Assembly: GCA_036946405.1 (NCBI GenBank)
Contig: JAQIJC010000001.1
Span: 2,617,501 to 2,681,500, forward strand
Length of the DNA stretch: 64,000 bases
Direction: 5' to 3'
Source of the DNA: Sphingomonas phyllosphaerae
GTDB taxonomy: Bacteria > Pseudomonadota > Alphaproteobacteria > Sphingomonadales > Sphingomonadaceae
The translations under genes were made by a program, and so were the position numbers. Each line of letters starts with the position of its first letter. The first letter of the stretch is position 1. Below, one piece after another: positions 8,415 to 16,923 of this stretch. The notes below the pieces were generated by a model that did no database searches, had not been told where the DNA came from, and was given only the letters and a program-made list of their open reading frames with translations.

Positions 8415-9652
8415 GCGCCCTCGGTCAGCCGACCCGTCGCGCGCAGTAAGGCCGCCTGCGCGACCAGCACGTCAGCGCGCGCCGCCGCCACGGCCAGCTG
8501 CGCACCGCGATAGCTCTGATCCGCCACCAGAATATCGATCGTGGATCGCAGGCCGAAGCCATATTCGGCACGCACGCCCTGCAACGCGAGATCGGCCGCC
8601 GCAAGCCCTTCGACATTCGCACCCAGCCTTTGCTGTGCCGCGCTCAGCGTCGCCCAAGCGGCGTCGCTGGCCCGTTCCGCCTCGCGCGTCGCGGCGTCGA
8701 TCCCGAAGCGGTCGGCACGATTCGCCGCCTCGGCCTGTCGGACGCGCGACGGCACCAGCCCGCCGGTCAGCAACGGAATGCGCAGCCCGACCCCGAGCGT
8801 AGCGGCGGCGGGAAAGCTTCGCACGTCCCCGCCCACCAATCGCCCGCCGCGTCCATAGCTGCCGCCGAGATCGACGGCGGGTGCCCGCTCCGCGCGTGCC
8901 TGATCGATCCGCGCCGCCGAAGCCGCCGCGGCGCGTCGCTGTTGCCGAAGCAGCGGATTGTCGGTCGTCGCCGCATCGCGTGCGTCGGTGCGGCTCTTCG
9001 GCAAGCCGGCGGGCGGCGCGATCTCGGCCGAGAGCGCGCCGGCATCCTGCCCGACCACGGCGCGATAGGCCGCCGCCGCGACCTGCAAGGCTCCCTCCGC
9101 ATCGGCGAGGTTCGCGGCGACGCTGGCACGCTGCGCCTCGAGCTGCGCGACGTCGGTACGCGTCGCCTGTCCCAGCCCGAAACGCGAGCGTGCCTCCGCG
9201 ACCTGCCCGTCGAGGCGCTGGATGCCGACACGCGCCACCTCGACCGCCTGCTGGTTGTAGAGCAGAGCGGCATAGGCCGAGACGACCGATTGCAGCACCG
9301 CCGCCTCGACCTCGCGGAGCCCCTCCGCGCCCGCGGCGACATCGGCGGACGCAGCGCGCACCGCGGCGGCGACGCGTCCGCCGGTCCAGATCGGCAGGCT
9401 GACCACCGCCGCCCCGGACGCCGCATTGCCATAGCCTTGCCGGTCGTAGCCGCCGCTGCCGGTCAGCCCCAGCGTCGGGCGACCGACCGCGCGCGCCTGT
9501 TCCGGGGTTTCGGCGAGCGCCTCCTGTCGCGCCCGCGCTGCGGCGAGCTGCGGGTTCGACGACCAGGCCGCGGCAACTGCGTCGTGCAGCGTCTCCCCGG
9601 CGGCGGGCGCCGCCACCGCCAGCGACGCCAACCCGACCAGCCACTTATTCAT
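8408..9652 (-). CDS. TolC-family outer-membrane efflux channel
   Basis: A 414-residue protein with signal peptide MNKWLVGLASLAVAAPAAG and two repeated outer-membrane efflux domains rich in long amphipathic helices (LHDAVAAAWSSNPQLAAARA; later VRQAEAANRADRF). It is the last gene of the adaptor-ATPase-permease-channel operon and its ATG overlaps the permease stop by 8 nt, so translation is coupled. It should supply the outer-membrane duct for that ABC exporter. I use the internal ATG at 9652 because it starts the signal peptide. Confidence 0.92.
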   Translation of the reverse strand: MNKWLVGLASLAVAAPAAGETLHDAVAAAWSSNPQLAAARARQEALAETPEQARAVGRPTLGLTGSGGYDRQGYGNAASGAAVVSLPIWTGGRVAAAVRAASADVAAGAEGLREVEAAVLQSVVSAYAALLYNQQAVEVARVGIQRLDGQVAEARSRFGLGQATRTDVAQLEAQRASVAANLADAEGALQVAAAAYRAVVGQDAGALSAEIAPPAGLPKSRTDARDAATTDNPLLRQQRRAAAASAARIDQARAERAPAVDLGGSYGRGGRLVGGDVRSFPAAATLGVGLRIPLLTGGLVPSRVRQAEAANRADRFGIDAATREAERASDAAWATLSAAQQRLGANVEGLAAADLALQGVRAEYGFGLRSTIDILVADQSYRGAQLAVAAARADVLVAQAALLRATGRLTEGAY

Positions 9653-12068
9653 GACGCAGCGCCCAGGCCGGTGCCGCGCGGCTGGCACGCAGCGATTGTC
9701 CGAGCACGGTCAGCACCGCGATGGCGGTGGCGAGCACGCTGGCGCCGAGGAAATACCACGGCGTCAACGCGATCCGGTCGTCGAAGCCGGCCAGCCAGGT
9801 CCGCATCGCGACATAGGCAAGCGGCCAGGCGACGAGGTTGGCGATCAGCACCGGCCGCAGGAACTGGCCGATCAACAATCGGACGATCGCTGGCGACGAT
9901 GCGCCGAGCGTCTTGCGGATGCCGATCTCCTTAATCCGGCGCGCGGTGTTGAAGGAGGCGAGCCCCCACAGACCGACGCAACCGATCAGGACGGCGAGGC
10001 CGGCACCGATCGCGAACAGGTTGGCGGTCTGCTCGTCCGCCTTGTAATAGGTGGCAAGGCGGTTGTCGGCGGTGTCGCCGTTGAACGGCACCTGCGGCAC
10101 CATCCGCTCCCATAGCGAACGGATCGACGCGAGCATGGCGCGGGGATCGCCTGTGTAGCGAATGCTGGCCATCGCCGGATAGTTTTTCGCCGGATCGCTC
10201 GAATAGTAGAAGTAGGTCGGGGCGATCGGATCACGCGGCGTGGCGAAGCGCAAATTTTCGACGACCCCGATGATTGTACGCGGTTTATCACCACCGACGG
10301 TCTTGCCGATCGCCGCCTCGGGCGAGGCGAACCGCATTTGCTTCACACCCATCCGGTTGATGATGATGTTTTGCCCGCGACCCTGATGACCGATCTGGCT
10401 GTCATCGTCGCGGTGCGCCGGATCGAACATTCGACCAGCGATCAATTTGGCACCATAGACATCGAAGAAGCCCGGTCCCGTATCGACCCAGCGCATGTTG
10501 ACGCCCTCCCCCGGCACACCGGGCAGCGGCACATTGTCACCGTTCGTCGTCCCGCTGCCCCCCGGGCCATCGCCGCCGAGCGCGACCCGCTGTACGCCGG
10601 GCAGCGCGCCGATCGCCTGCACCAGAGCGCGGCGTTGCGCCGCGGGGACGTTGCCGTCGGCGATCGAGCGCAAGATCATCAAGCCTTCGCGTTCGTAACC
10701 GAGGTCGGCTTCCCGGACGTGGCGGGTTTGCGCCAGCAGCACGAGCGTGCCGATCATGAAGGCGATCGCCAGCCCGAATTGCAGCACGACCAGCGCCTCA
10801 CGCACGCGCGTTCCCGCACGACCGCCGCCCGGTGAGCGCGCCGCCGCAAGCACCGCGGCGGCGGGAAAGCGCGAAAGCAACAGCGCGGGATAGAACCCCG
10901 CCAGCATGCCGACCACCAGCGCCAGCAGCACCAGTGCCGGCACCACCAGCGCATAGGGTATGGCAAGCGACAGCCCGCCCGCCGCATTGATCAGCGGCAG
11001 ACCGATCTCCGCAAGGATCAACCCGCCGAGCGCCGCAATCCCCACGGTCAGGATCGCCTCACCGAGGAACTGCGTCACCAATGCCGTACGATCGGCGCCC
11101 AGCACCTTGCGCATCGCGACTTCGCGGGCGCGCAAGCCGGCACGCGCGGTGGCGAGGTTCACGTAATTGACGATCGCGATCAGCAGCGTCAGCGCGCCGA
11201 CCAGCCCGAGGGTGATGACGGTCAACTTCCTGGTCGAGATGCCGCCCGTCGGCGAGGCCAGATGCTGTTCGGTCAACGGCTGCAAGGCGATCGTCTCGGT
11301 TCGCGACGAGCGCGGCCCCGAATCCTTCAAAGCACGACGATCGACGAACGCCGACAGCTTCTGATCGTAGGCGCGCGCCGCCGCCGGCGTGTCGAAGCGG
11401 AGATAGGTGGTCAGATGCGTGCTGCCCCAATGATACCAACTGTCGCGCTTGGCGTCGGGAAGCAGTGGCAGGAGCAGCGATATCTTCATGTCGCTGTTCG
11501 CCGGCAGATCGCGGAAGACACCGCCGATGCGATAGGTCTTGGGTCTCTCGTAGGACGCGGTGATGGTCTGCCCGATCGGATCGCTGGTGCCGAAATATTT
11601 GCGTGCCAGGCTTTCGCTGATGATCGCGCCGGACGGATCCGCCAGCGTTCGGCGGCCGTCTCCGCTCACCATCGGCAGGTCGAACACCTCGAAGAACGTC
11701 GGGTCGACCTCGGCCACGTCCTCCTCGATCGCCACCCCGCGACGCAGGACGCTGCCCGCGCCCTTGCCGCCCCAGATCCGCGTGCCGACGGTATGCGGAA
11801 AATCCTCCCGCAATTGTTCGAGCAATCCGCCCATGCTCTCCGGGTAGCGTCCGTTGAACGGACTGCCGGGCAGGTTCCAGACGGTCTGGACGACATAGAT
11901 CCTGTCGTGGCGCGGCAGCCACTTCTCGAAGCTCGTCTCGAAACGCACATAGAGCGACAGGACGAGGAACACCGCGATCCCCACCGCCAGCCCGCCGATG
12001 TTGAGCGCGGCGTAGAGCTTGTGGCGGGTCAGCGAGCGGTAGAGCGACAACAAGGCGAAACGGTTCAT
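9645..12068 (-). CDS. MacB/FtsX-type ABC permease, two-repeat form
   Basis: An 807-residue permease built from two MacB-periplasmic-domain plus FtsX units. Helices occur at about 17-40 and in three-helix blocks at about 275-400 and 690-800, plus a mid-protein helix near 430-450. The large periplasmic regions lie between. Unlike MacB there is no fused ATPase; that is the separate upstream gene. Eight-helix permeases of this size are typical of exporters described mostly in Bacteroidetes and some Proteobacteria. The substrate (peptide, lipid or drug) cannot be read from the sequence. Confidence 0.9.
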   Translation of the reverse strand: MNRFALLSLYRSLTRHKLYAALNIGGLAVGIAVFLVLSLYVRFETSFEKWLPRHDRIYVVQTVWNLPGSPFNGRYPESMGGLLEQLREDFPHTVGTRIWGGKGAGSVLRRGVAIEEDVAEVDPTFFEVFDLPMVSGDGRRTLADPSGAIISESLARKYFGTSDPIGQTITASYERPKTYRIGGVFRDLPANSDMKISLLLPLLPDAKRDSWYHWGSTHLTTYLRFDTPAAARAYDQKLSAFVDRRALKDSGPRSSRTETIALQPLTEQHLASPTGGISTRKLTVITLGLVGALTLLIAIVNYVNLATARAGLRAREVAMRKVLGADRTALVTQFLGEAILTVGIAALGGLILAEIGLPLINAAGGLSLAIPYALVVPALVLLALVVGMLAGFYPALLLSRFPAAAVLAAARSPGGGRAGTRVREALVVLQFGLAIAFMIGTLVLLAQTRHVREADLGYEREGLMILRSIADGNVPAAQRRALVQAIGALPGVQRVALGGDGPGGSGTTNGDNVPLPGVPGEGVNMRWVDTGPGFFDVYGAKLIAGRMFDPAHRDDDSQIGHQGRGQNIIINRMGVKQMRFASPEAAIGKTVGGDKPRTIIGVVENLRFATPRDPIAPTYFYYSSDPAKNYPAMASIRYTGDPRAMLASIRSLWERMVPQVPFNGDTADNRLATYYKADEQTANLFAIGAGLAVLIGCVGLWGLASFNTARRIKEIGIRKTLGASSPAIVRLLIGQFLRPVLIANLVAWPLAYVAMRTWLAGFDDRIALTPWYFLGASVLATAIAVLTVLGQSLRASRAAPAWALRHE

Positions 12069-12082
12069 CTTCCCCCTCCCCT

Positions 12083-12760
12083 TCAGATCGCGCGCATCGC
12101 GGAGGCGACGATCCGCCCGTCGAGCATGTCGATGCGCCGCTTCGCCAAGTCGGCGTGGCTCGGCGAGTGCGTGACCATCACGATCGTCGCCCCGGCATCG
12201 TTGAGCGCGCCGAGGATCGCCATCACCTGTTCGCCGTTGGCGGTGTCGAGATTGCCGGTCGGCTCGTCGGCGAGGATCAGCTTGGGATCGCCGACGATCG
12301 CGCGTGCGATCGCCGCGCGCTGCTGCTGCCCGCCCGACAATTGATGCGGGAAGTGGCGGGCGCGGTGCGCGATGCCGACCTGATCCATCGCTGCCGCCAC
12401 CTTCGCGCGCCGATCGCCGGCATCTTTGCGATAGGCGAGGCCGAGCGCGACATTCTCCTCGATCGTCAGCTCGTCGATCAGGTTGAAGCTCTGAAAGACG
12501 AACCCCAGCGTCGCGCCACGGAACGCGGCCAGCGCGCGCTCGTCCATCGCCGCCAGGTCGCGGTCACCGAACAGGTAGCGGCCGCCGGTCGGTCGATCGA
12601 CGGTGCCCAGCGTGTTGAGCAAGGTCGACTTGCCGCACCCCGACGGCCCCATGATCGCGACGAACTCGCCGGACGCGACCTCCAGATTGATATCGGCCAG
12701 CGCGGTCGTCTCGACCTCGTCGGAGACATAGCGGCGCTGGATGTTTTCGAGACGGATCAC
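12083..12760 (-). CDS. ABC transporter ATP-binding protein, MacB/LolD type
   Basis: A 225-residue ATPase with Walker A GPSGCGKS (38-45), Q-loop Gln90, signature LSGGQ (141-145), Walker B ILADEP (162-167) and switch His198. All catalytic residues are present. The GTG start follows an AAAGGA ribosome site and leaves an 11-nt gap after the adaptor. It pairs with the two-repeat permease next to it; mechanotransmission rather than alternating-access import is the family mode. Confidence 0.95.
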   Translation of the reverse strand: MIRLENIQRRYVSDEVETTALADINLEVASGEFVAIMGPSGCGKSTLLNTLGTVDRPTGGRYLFGDRDLAAMDERALAAFRGATLGFVFQSFNLIDELTIEENVALGLAYRKDAGDRRAKVAAAMDQVGIAHRARHFPHQLSGGQQQRAAIARAIVGDPKLILADEPTGNLDTANGEQVMAILGALNDAGATIVMVTHSPSHADLAKRRIDMLDGRIVASAMRAI

Positions 12761-12771
12761 GACGGGTCCTT

Positions 12772-14058
12772 TCAACGAAGGTTGATGACGTCGCCCTTCA
12801 CGGACGACAGATTGCTGACGAGCAGGCGCTCGCCGGGACGCAGGCCGGACAGGACCTCGACCTGCTCGGGATTGCGGCGACCGGTCCGGATGGCGCGGCG
12901 GCGCGCGTGGCGGCCATCGGCATCGACGACGAACACCGACGAGCCCGCGCCCGCCTCCAGCCAGCCGCCGACCGGCGCGACCAGCGCGGGGGCGGTGCTG
13001 CCGAGCGTGATGCGGATGTCGATCGTCTGCCCGCGGTTCAGCCCGGCGGGGGCGTTGCGGTCGAAGGTCAGCTCGACGCGGAAGCGCCCGTCCTTCACCG
13101 CGGGCAACACCTTCGACACGGTCAACGCCGCGCCGTCCGTGGTGCGCGCCGTCTGGCCGACCGCGACGCGACCGAGGTAGAATTCGTCGACATCGGCGGT
13201 GAGCTTCCACGAGCCCTCGCTGTCGATCTGCCCCGCCGGATCGCCGGGCTTGAGCGCCTGACCCGGCTGGATCGTGAAATTGGTCAGCCGTCCGCTTGCC
13301 GAGGCGCGGACGGTCAGCGCATCGAGCCCGCCGCGCACCGCCGCCATGTTGCGCTCGAGCCGCCCGCGCGTGTCCTCGAGCCGCTGGCCCTGAGTCGCCG
13401 TGATCCGTGCCTCCGCCGCGCCGCCCGATTGCAGCTGTGCGAGCCGCTTCGCCTGATAGGCGGCTTCCTCCGCATAGCTCTTCACCCCGGCGTCGGCGAG
13501 GAAGCCCCTTTCGTGGAGCTGCTCGCGGATCGACAGGTCGCGGCGGGCCTTGATGAGATCGTAATTGGCCTGCGCGATCTGCCCGGCGCGGTCGAGGCGA
13601 TTGCGCTCGATCCCGAGATGTTCGCCCGCGACCTGCCCGAGCTGTCCGGCAATCGAAGCCTCGCGCGTCAGCACGTCGAGCCGCAATTCCGGATTGGAGA
13701 GCGTGGCGAGCGCTTGCCCCTCGCGCACCAGCGCACCGTCCTGCACCAGCAACCGCTCGACCTGCCCGCCGGCGAGCACCCCGACCAAGGTCGTGACGCG
13801 CGGGGCGACGGTGGCGCGCACCGGCAGATAGTCCGCGAACGGCGCGCGCGTCACGTCGCCGGTCTCTACATCGCGGAGCGCGATATCGGTCGATCCGCTC
13901 TCGGGCAGCATCCGCCACAGCAACAGTGCGGCGAGCGCGACGCCGACCACGATCAACGTCGGGCGCCTTCGCCACCATGGGATTGCGCGACGCGCGAGGC
14001 GGCGGTCCATCGCCGCGCCGGGCGGGGCAGTTGCGTGTTCGGACTGATCGGTCATCAT
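12772..14058 (-). CDS. HlyD/MacA-type periplasmic adaptor
   Basis: About 428 residues. One membrane helix (about 35-52) anchors a periplasmic adaptor: lipoyl half-motifs (GGQVERLLVQDGALVREGQ and ASGRLTNFTIQPGQALKPGD) flank a coiled-coil hairpin rich in Leu, Arg and Glu, followed by beta-barrel and membrane-proximal domains. It bridges the FtsX permease to the TolC-like channel. The start is one of two adjacent ATGs (14058 or 14055), preceded by GGTGA; an upstream GTG at 14079 is less likely. Only 36 bp separate it from the divergent regulator. Confidence 0.9.
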   Translation of the reverse strand: MMTDQSEHATAPPGAAMDRRLARRAIPWWRRRPTLIVVGVALAALLLWRMLPESGSTDIALRDVETGDVTRAPFADYLPVRATVAPRVTTLVGVLAGGQVERLLVQDGALVREGQALATLSNPELRLDVLTREASIAGQLGQVAGEHLGIERNRLDRAGQIAQANYDLIKARRDLSIREQLHERGFLADAGVKSYAEEAAYQAKRLAQLQSGGAAEARITATQGQRLEDTRGRLERNMAAVRGGLDALTVRASASGRLTNFTIQPGQALKPGDPAGQIDSEGSWKLTADVDEFYLGRVAVGQTARTTDGAALTVSKVLPAVKDGRFRVELTFDRNAPAGLNRGQTIDIRITLGSTAPALVAPVGGWLEAGAGSSVFVVDADGRHARRRAIRTGRRNPEQVEVLSGLRPGERLLVSNLSSVKGDVINLR

Positions 14059-14094
14059 GGCGACAGTGTCACCGATCACATCGCGAAAGACGAA

Positions 14095-15375
14095 ATGCCC
14101 GGAAATCCTGATCTTACGAGCGAAGTGGCCGATGGTGACCGTCCGGCGGTGGACAGTGTGTCCGGAACCGGACAGCCGCGATCGCTGTCAATCCTGCTGG
14201 TCGACGACAATCCGGCGGTCGCGCGGGCGCTGGAGATCGCCTTTTCGATCGCCGGGCATCGGCTCGATACCGCCGTCACGCCCGCCGATGCCTGTTCGCG
14301 CCTAGCGGAGCGGCGCGTCGACGCGATCCTGCTCGACATGAACTTCACGCCGGGCCGCTCCGATGGCGACGAGGGGTTGGCCTGCCTGTCGCGCCTGCTC
14401 GCCGACGATCCGGGCGCGTGCGTCGTGGTCATCACCGCGCATAGCGGTATCCGCATCGCGGTGGCGGCGATGCAGGCGGGCGCGCGCGACTTCGTGATGA
14501 AGCCATGGCGCAATGCCGAGCTGATCGCCAAGGTCGAAGCCGCCGTCGCGCGAGGGCGCGTCGCATCACGCGCCGCTTCCGCCGTTTCCCCGATGGCGCC
14601 GGTACGATTGCTCGGCGAAAGCGCGGCGATCGAGCGACTACGCGCGCAGGTCCGCCGCTTCGGCCCGAGTGGCGCCGGGGTGGCGGTGACCGGCGCATCG
14701 GGCAGCGGGAGAATGCTGACCGCACTCGCGCTCCATGCAGCGTCCGGGGACGCCGACGCGCCGCTGCGGATCGATGTCCGGGACGGCGAGGCTTGGGCGC
14801 GACTGGACACCCGCCCGGCGACGGTCATCCTCCGCCATGTCGACCTGCTCGACCCGGTCGCACAGGCGCGCCTGCTCGACCGTTTGCCGGCCGCCACCCG
14901 GTGCATTGCGATCGTCGATAGCGCCGCGCTGCTGTCGCCGGCGCTGCGGCGGCGGATCGCGACCGTGGACATCGCGGTGCCGCCGCTCTCCGCACGCGAC
15001 GGCGATGCGGTTCTGCTGGCGCGGCATTTCGCGCGCCTGGCCGCGGAGCGCTTCGGTCGCCCGGGAATGGCGCTGAGCAACGCGGCCGAGGCGGCGATCG
15101 CCGCGACGTACTGGCCCGACGAGGTGCGTGGGCTGGCACTGGCGGTCGAGCGCGCGGTTCTGCTCTCCGAGGGTGAGACGATCGATGCGGCGGCGCTGGC
15201 GCTGCCCGAGACCGCCGCGGCGATCGCGGCGGACACGTTCGATCTCGACGATGCCGAGCGCACGATGATCGAAGCGGCGCTGCGGCGTCACCGCCACAAC
15301 GTCTCTCACGCGGCCGCCGCACTGGGGCTGAGCCGTGGGGCCTTGTATCGCCGGATGGCGCGCTATGGGCTTTGA
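14095..15375 (+). CDS. NtrC-like response regulator with degenerate AAA+ domain
   Basis: A 426-residue regulator. The receiver (about 31-152) is intact, with DD at 37-38, phospho-acceptor Asp81 and Lys136. The central domain (about 170-370) has a P-loop remnant GASGSGRM (200-207) with Arg where the ATP-binding Lys should be. The Walker B acids are replaced (TVILRHVDLLD), and the segment that normally carries GAFTGA is missing. The Fis-type helix-turn-helix (387-424) is normal. It therefore should not hydrolyse ATP or contact sigma-54 in the usual way. The ATG lacks a strong ribosome site; in-frame GTGs at 14125, 14149 and 14158 are alternatives because the first 30 residues look unconserved. 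It overlaps the kinase gene by 11 nt. Confidence 0.9.
   Translation: MPGNPDLTSEVADGDRPAVDSVSGTGQPRSLSILLVDDNPAVARALEIAFSIAGHRLDTAVTPADACSRLAERRVDAILLDMNFTPGRSDGDEGLACLSRLLADDPGACVVVITAHSGIRIAVAAMQAGARDFVMKPWRNAELIAKVEAAVARGRVASRAASAVSPMAPVRLLGESAAIERLRAQVRRFGPSGAGVAVTGASGSGRMLTALALHAASGDADAPLRIDVRDGEAWARLDTRPATVILRHVDLLDPVAQARLLDRLPAATRCIAIVDSAALLSPALRRRIATVDIAVPPLSARDGDAVLLARHFARLAAERFGRPGMALSNAAEAAIAATYWPDEVRGLALAVERAVLLSEGETIDAAALALPETAAAIAADTFDLDDAERTMIEAALRRHRHNVSHAAAALGLSRGALYRRMARYGL
14135..14174. promoter_or_regulatory. Cluster of GGACA/TGTCC inverted repeats
   Basis: Within the 5' end of the regulator gene, GGACA (14151-14155) and TGTCC (14159-14163) flank GTG. TGTCCGG (14159-14165) and CCGGACA (14168-14174) flank AA. 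A further TCCGG lies just upstream. The divergent gene gap is only 36 bp, so regulatory sites must lie inside coding sequence. The overlapping symmetry makes this the best visible operator candidate for the adjacent Fis-type regulator. Confidence 0.35.
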
Positions 15376-16474
15376 CGCGCGGCGGATCGCCGCCGGCTTC
15401 GCGCTGTTCGGCGCCGGGCTGGCCGTGCCGCTGGCGTGGCGGCACGGCATCTGGGGCACGCTGACCGGCGCGCTGCTCGTCGCCGCCTGGTCGCTTTCCG
15501 GAACCGGCAGGCGGCGGGGCCTGCACGAGTCGCGGGCAAGCGACGCACCGACGATCGCGCCGCCACCGCGGCTATTGCTCGATGCGGCGCCTACCCCGCT
15601 GGTCGCGATCGAACAGGGCGGCGTGCGCGTGCTCAACCGCGCCGCCCGACGCCTGTTCGCCACCGATGACCGGGTGATCGATCCGCCCGCGATGCTGCTC
15701 GATCCGGACGCGACGCATCTCCGCCACGAGGCGCGCGGATGGCGGATCGATCGCGTCATGCTCGGCAAGGGGATGGTCGCGGCGCTGATCGATATCGAGC
15801 AGGAGGAACGCGCCGCCGAGGCGCGCGCCGCCGCCGAACTGATCCAGGTACTGGGGCACGAACTCCTGAACGGGCTCGCCCCGATCGCCTCGCTGGCCGA
15901 AAGCGGCGCGGCGGCGGTGGCGCGGGCCGATGCCGATCCGGCACTGCTTCATGAAATATTGTCGACGCTGGCGCGCCGCGCTGACGGATTGCTGCGCTTT
16001 ACCGAAGCCTATCGGTCGCTGGCGCGGCTCCCCGATCCGACGCTGCGTCAGGTGCCGATCGCCGACATGCTGGGCGATCTCGCACGGTTGTTCGCGGGGC
16101 GCTGGCCGGAGGTGGCGCTATCGGTCGCGGTTTCGTCCGACATGGTCTGGACGCTGGATCGCGATCAGGTGAGCCAGGCGATCTGGGCGTTGCTCCAGAA
16201 TGCTGCCGAAGCGAGCGCCGCGGCGATCGAGGTCATGGTGGGGGGCGGCGAGCAACTCACGATCACGATCAGCGACGATGGGCCGGGCATCGATCCGGAA
16301 CAGGCGACCCGGATTTTCCGGCCTTTCCACACTGGAAAGCCCGACGGCACCGGCATCGGCCTCAGCCTCGCGCGGCAGATCGCACATGCCCACGGCGGTA
16401 GCCTCACGCTGGCCGAACCGGCGCCTGCGACCTTCCGTCTCGTGCTTCCTTGTGTACGCGCACAAAACCGCTGA
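15365..16474 (+). CDS. Sensor histidine kinase paired with the NtrC-like regulator
   Basis: A 369-residue kinase. Two short membrane helices (about 9-26 and 29-46) with almost no periplasmic loop are followed by a PAS-like region (about 68-145). The HisKA box has His165 in GHELLNGLAP, then N-box Asn279, G1 DDGPG (304-308) and G2 GTGIG (328-332). All phosphotransfer residues are present. The lack of a periplasmic sensor suggests it reads a membrane or cytoplasmic cue, or the state of the neighbouring transporter (inference). Translation is coupled to the regulator by an 11-nt overlap. Confidence 0.92.
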   Translation: MGFDARRIAAGFALFGAGLAVPLAWRHGIWGTLTGALLVAAWSLSGTGRRRGLHESRASDAPTIAPPPRLLLDAAPTPLVAIEQGGVRVLNRAARRLFATDDRVIDPPAMLLDPDATHLRHEARGWRIDRVMLGKGMVAALIDIEQEERAAEARAAAELIQVLGHELLNGLAPIASLAESGAAAVARADADPALLHEILSTLARRADGLLRFTEAYRSLARLPDPTLRQVPIADMLGDLARLFAGRWPEVALSVAVSSDMVWTLDRDQVSQAIWALLQNAAEASAAAIEVMVGGGEQLTITISDDGPGIDPEQATRIFRPFHTGKPDGTGIGLSLARQIAHAHGGSLTLAEPAPATFRLVLPCVRAQNR

Positions 16475-16551
16475 TAAGACGTCGTCAGGATGAACTTGCG
16501 TCGCACCCGGGTGTTGCGCCATCCAAGAGCAGATCAGGAAGGGAGCTAATC

Positions 16552-16893
16552 ATGGCAAAGTCGGCGGAAAAGCGCGGCAAGGACGAAACCAAGGCCGCGG
16601 AGAAGAAGGTCAAGGCGACCGGCAAGCCCGCTGGCGGCGCACGCGGTGGCATCACCGCCCCGGTTACCCCCTCGGCGGATCTGGCCGAGATCGTCGGCAA
16701 GAACGACCTGCCGCGCAGTGAGGTCGTCAGCAAGGTGTGGGAATACATCAAGAAGCACGACCTGCAGGACGCCAAGGACCGCCGGCAGATCAACGCCGAC
16801 GACAAGCTGGAGAAGATCTTCGGCAAGAAGTCGGCCAGCATGTTCGAGATGAACAAGTTCCTCAGCGCGCATCTGACCGCGCCGAAGGGCTGA
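16552..16893 (+). CDS. SWIB/MDM2-domain protein
   Basis: A 113-residue protein. A Lys/Ala-rich tail (about 1-30) precedes a SWIB domain (about 38-112) with DLAEIVGKNDLPRSEVVSKV, then INADDKLEKIFGKK and SMFEMNKFLSAHL. SWIB domains occur in eukaryotic chromatin remodelers and in small proteins of Chlamydia and some alphaproteobacteria. The basic tail suggests nucleic-acid association (inference). A strong AGGAAGGGAG ribosome site precedes the ATG. It stands alone between the kinase gene and the convergent mprF gene. Confidence 0.93.
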   Translation: MAKSAEKRGKDETKAAEKKVKATGKPAGGARGGITAPVTPSADLAEIVGKNDLPRSEVVSKVWEYIKKHDLQDAKDRRQINADDKLEKIFGKKSASMFEMNKFLSAHLTAPKG

Positions 16894-16923
16894 CCCAGCA
16901 GGTGACGCGCTCGCCGTGGTCGA

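Noticed and set aside
12907..14094. Open extension of the NtrC-like regulator frame far upstream.
   Set aside because: It is antisense to the adaptor gene; receiver-domain homology begins only after 14180.
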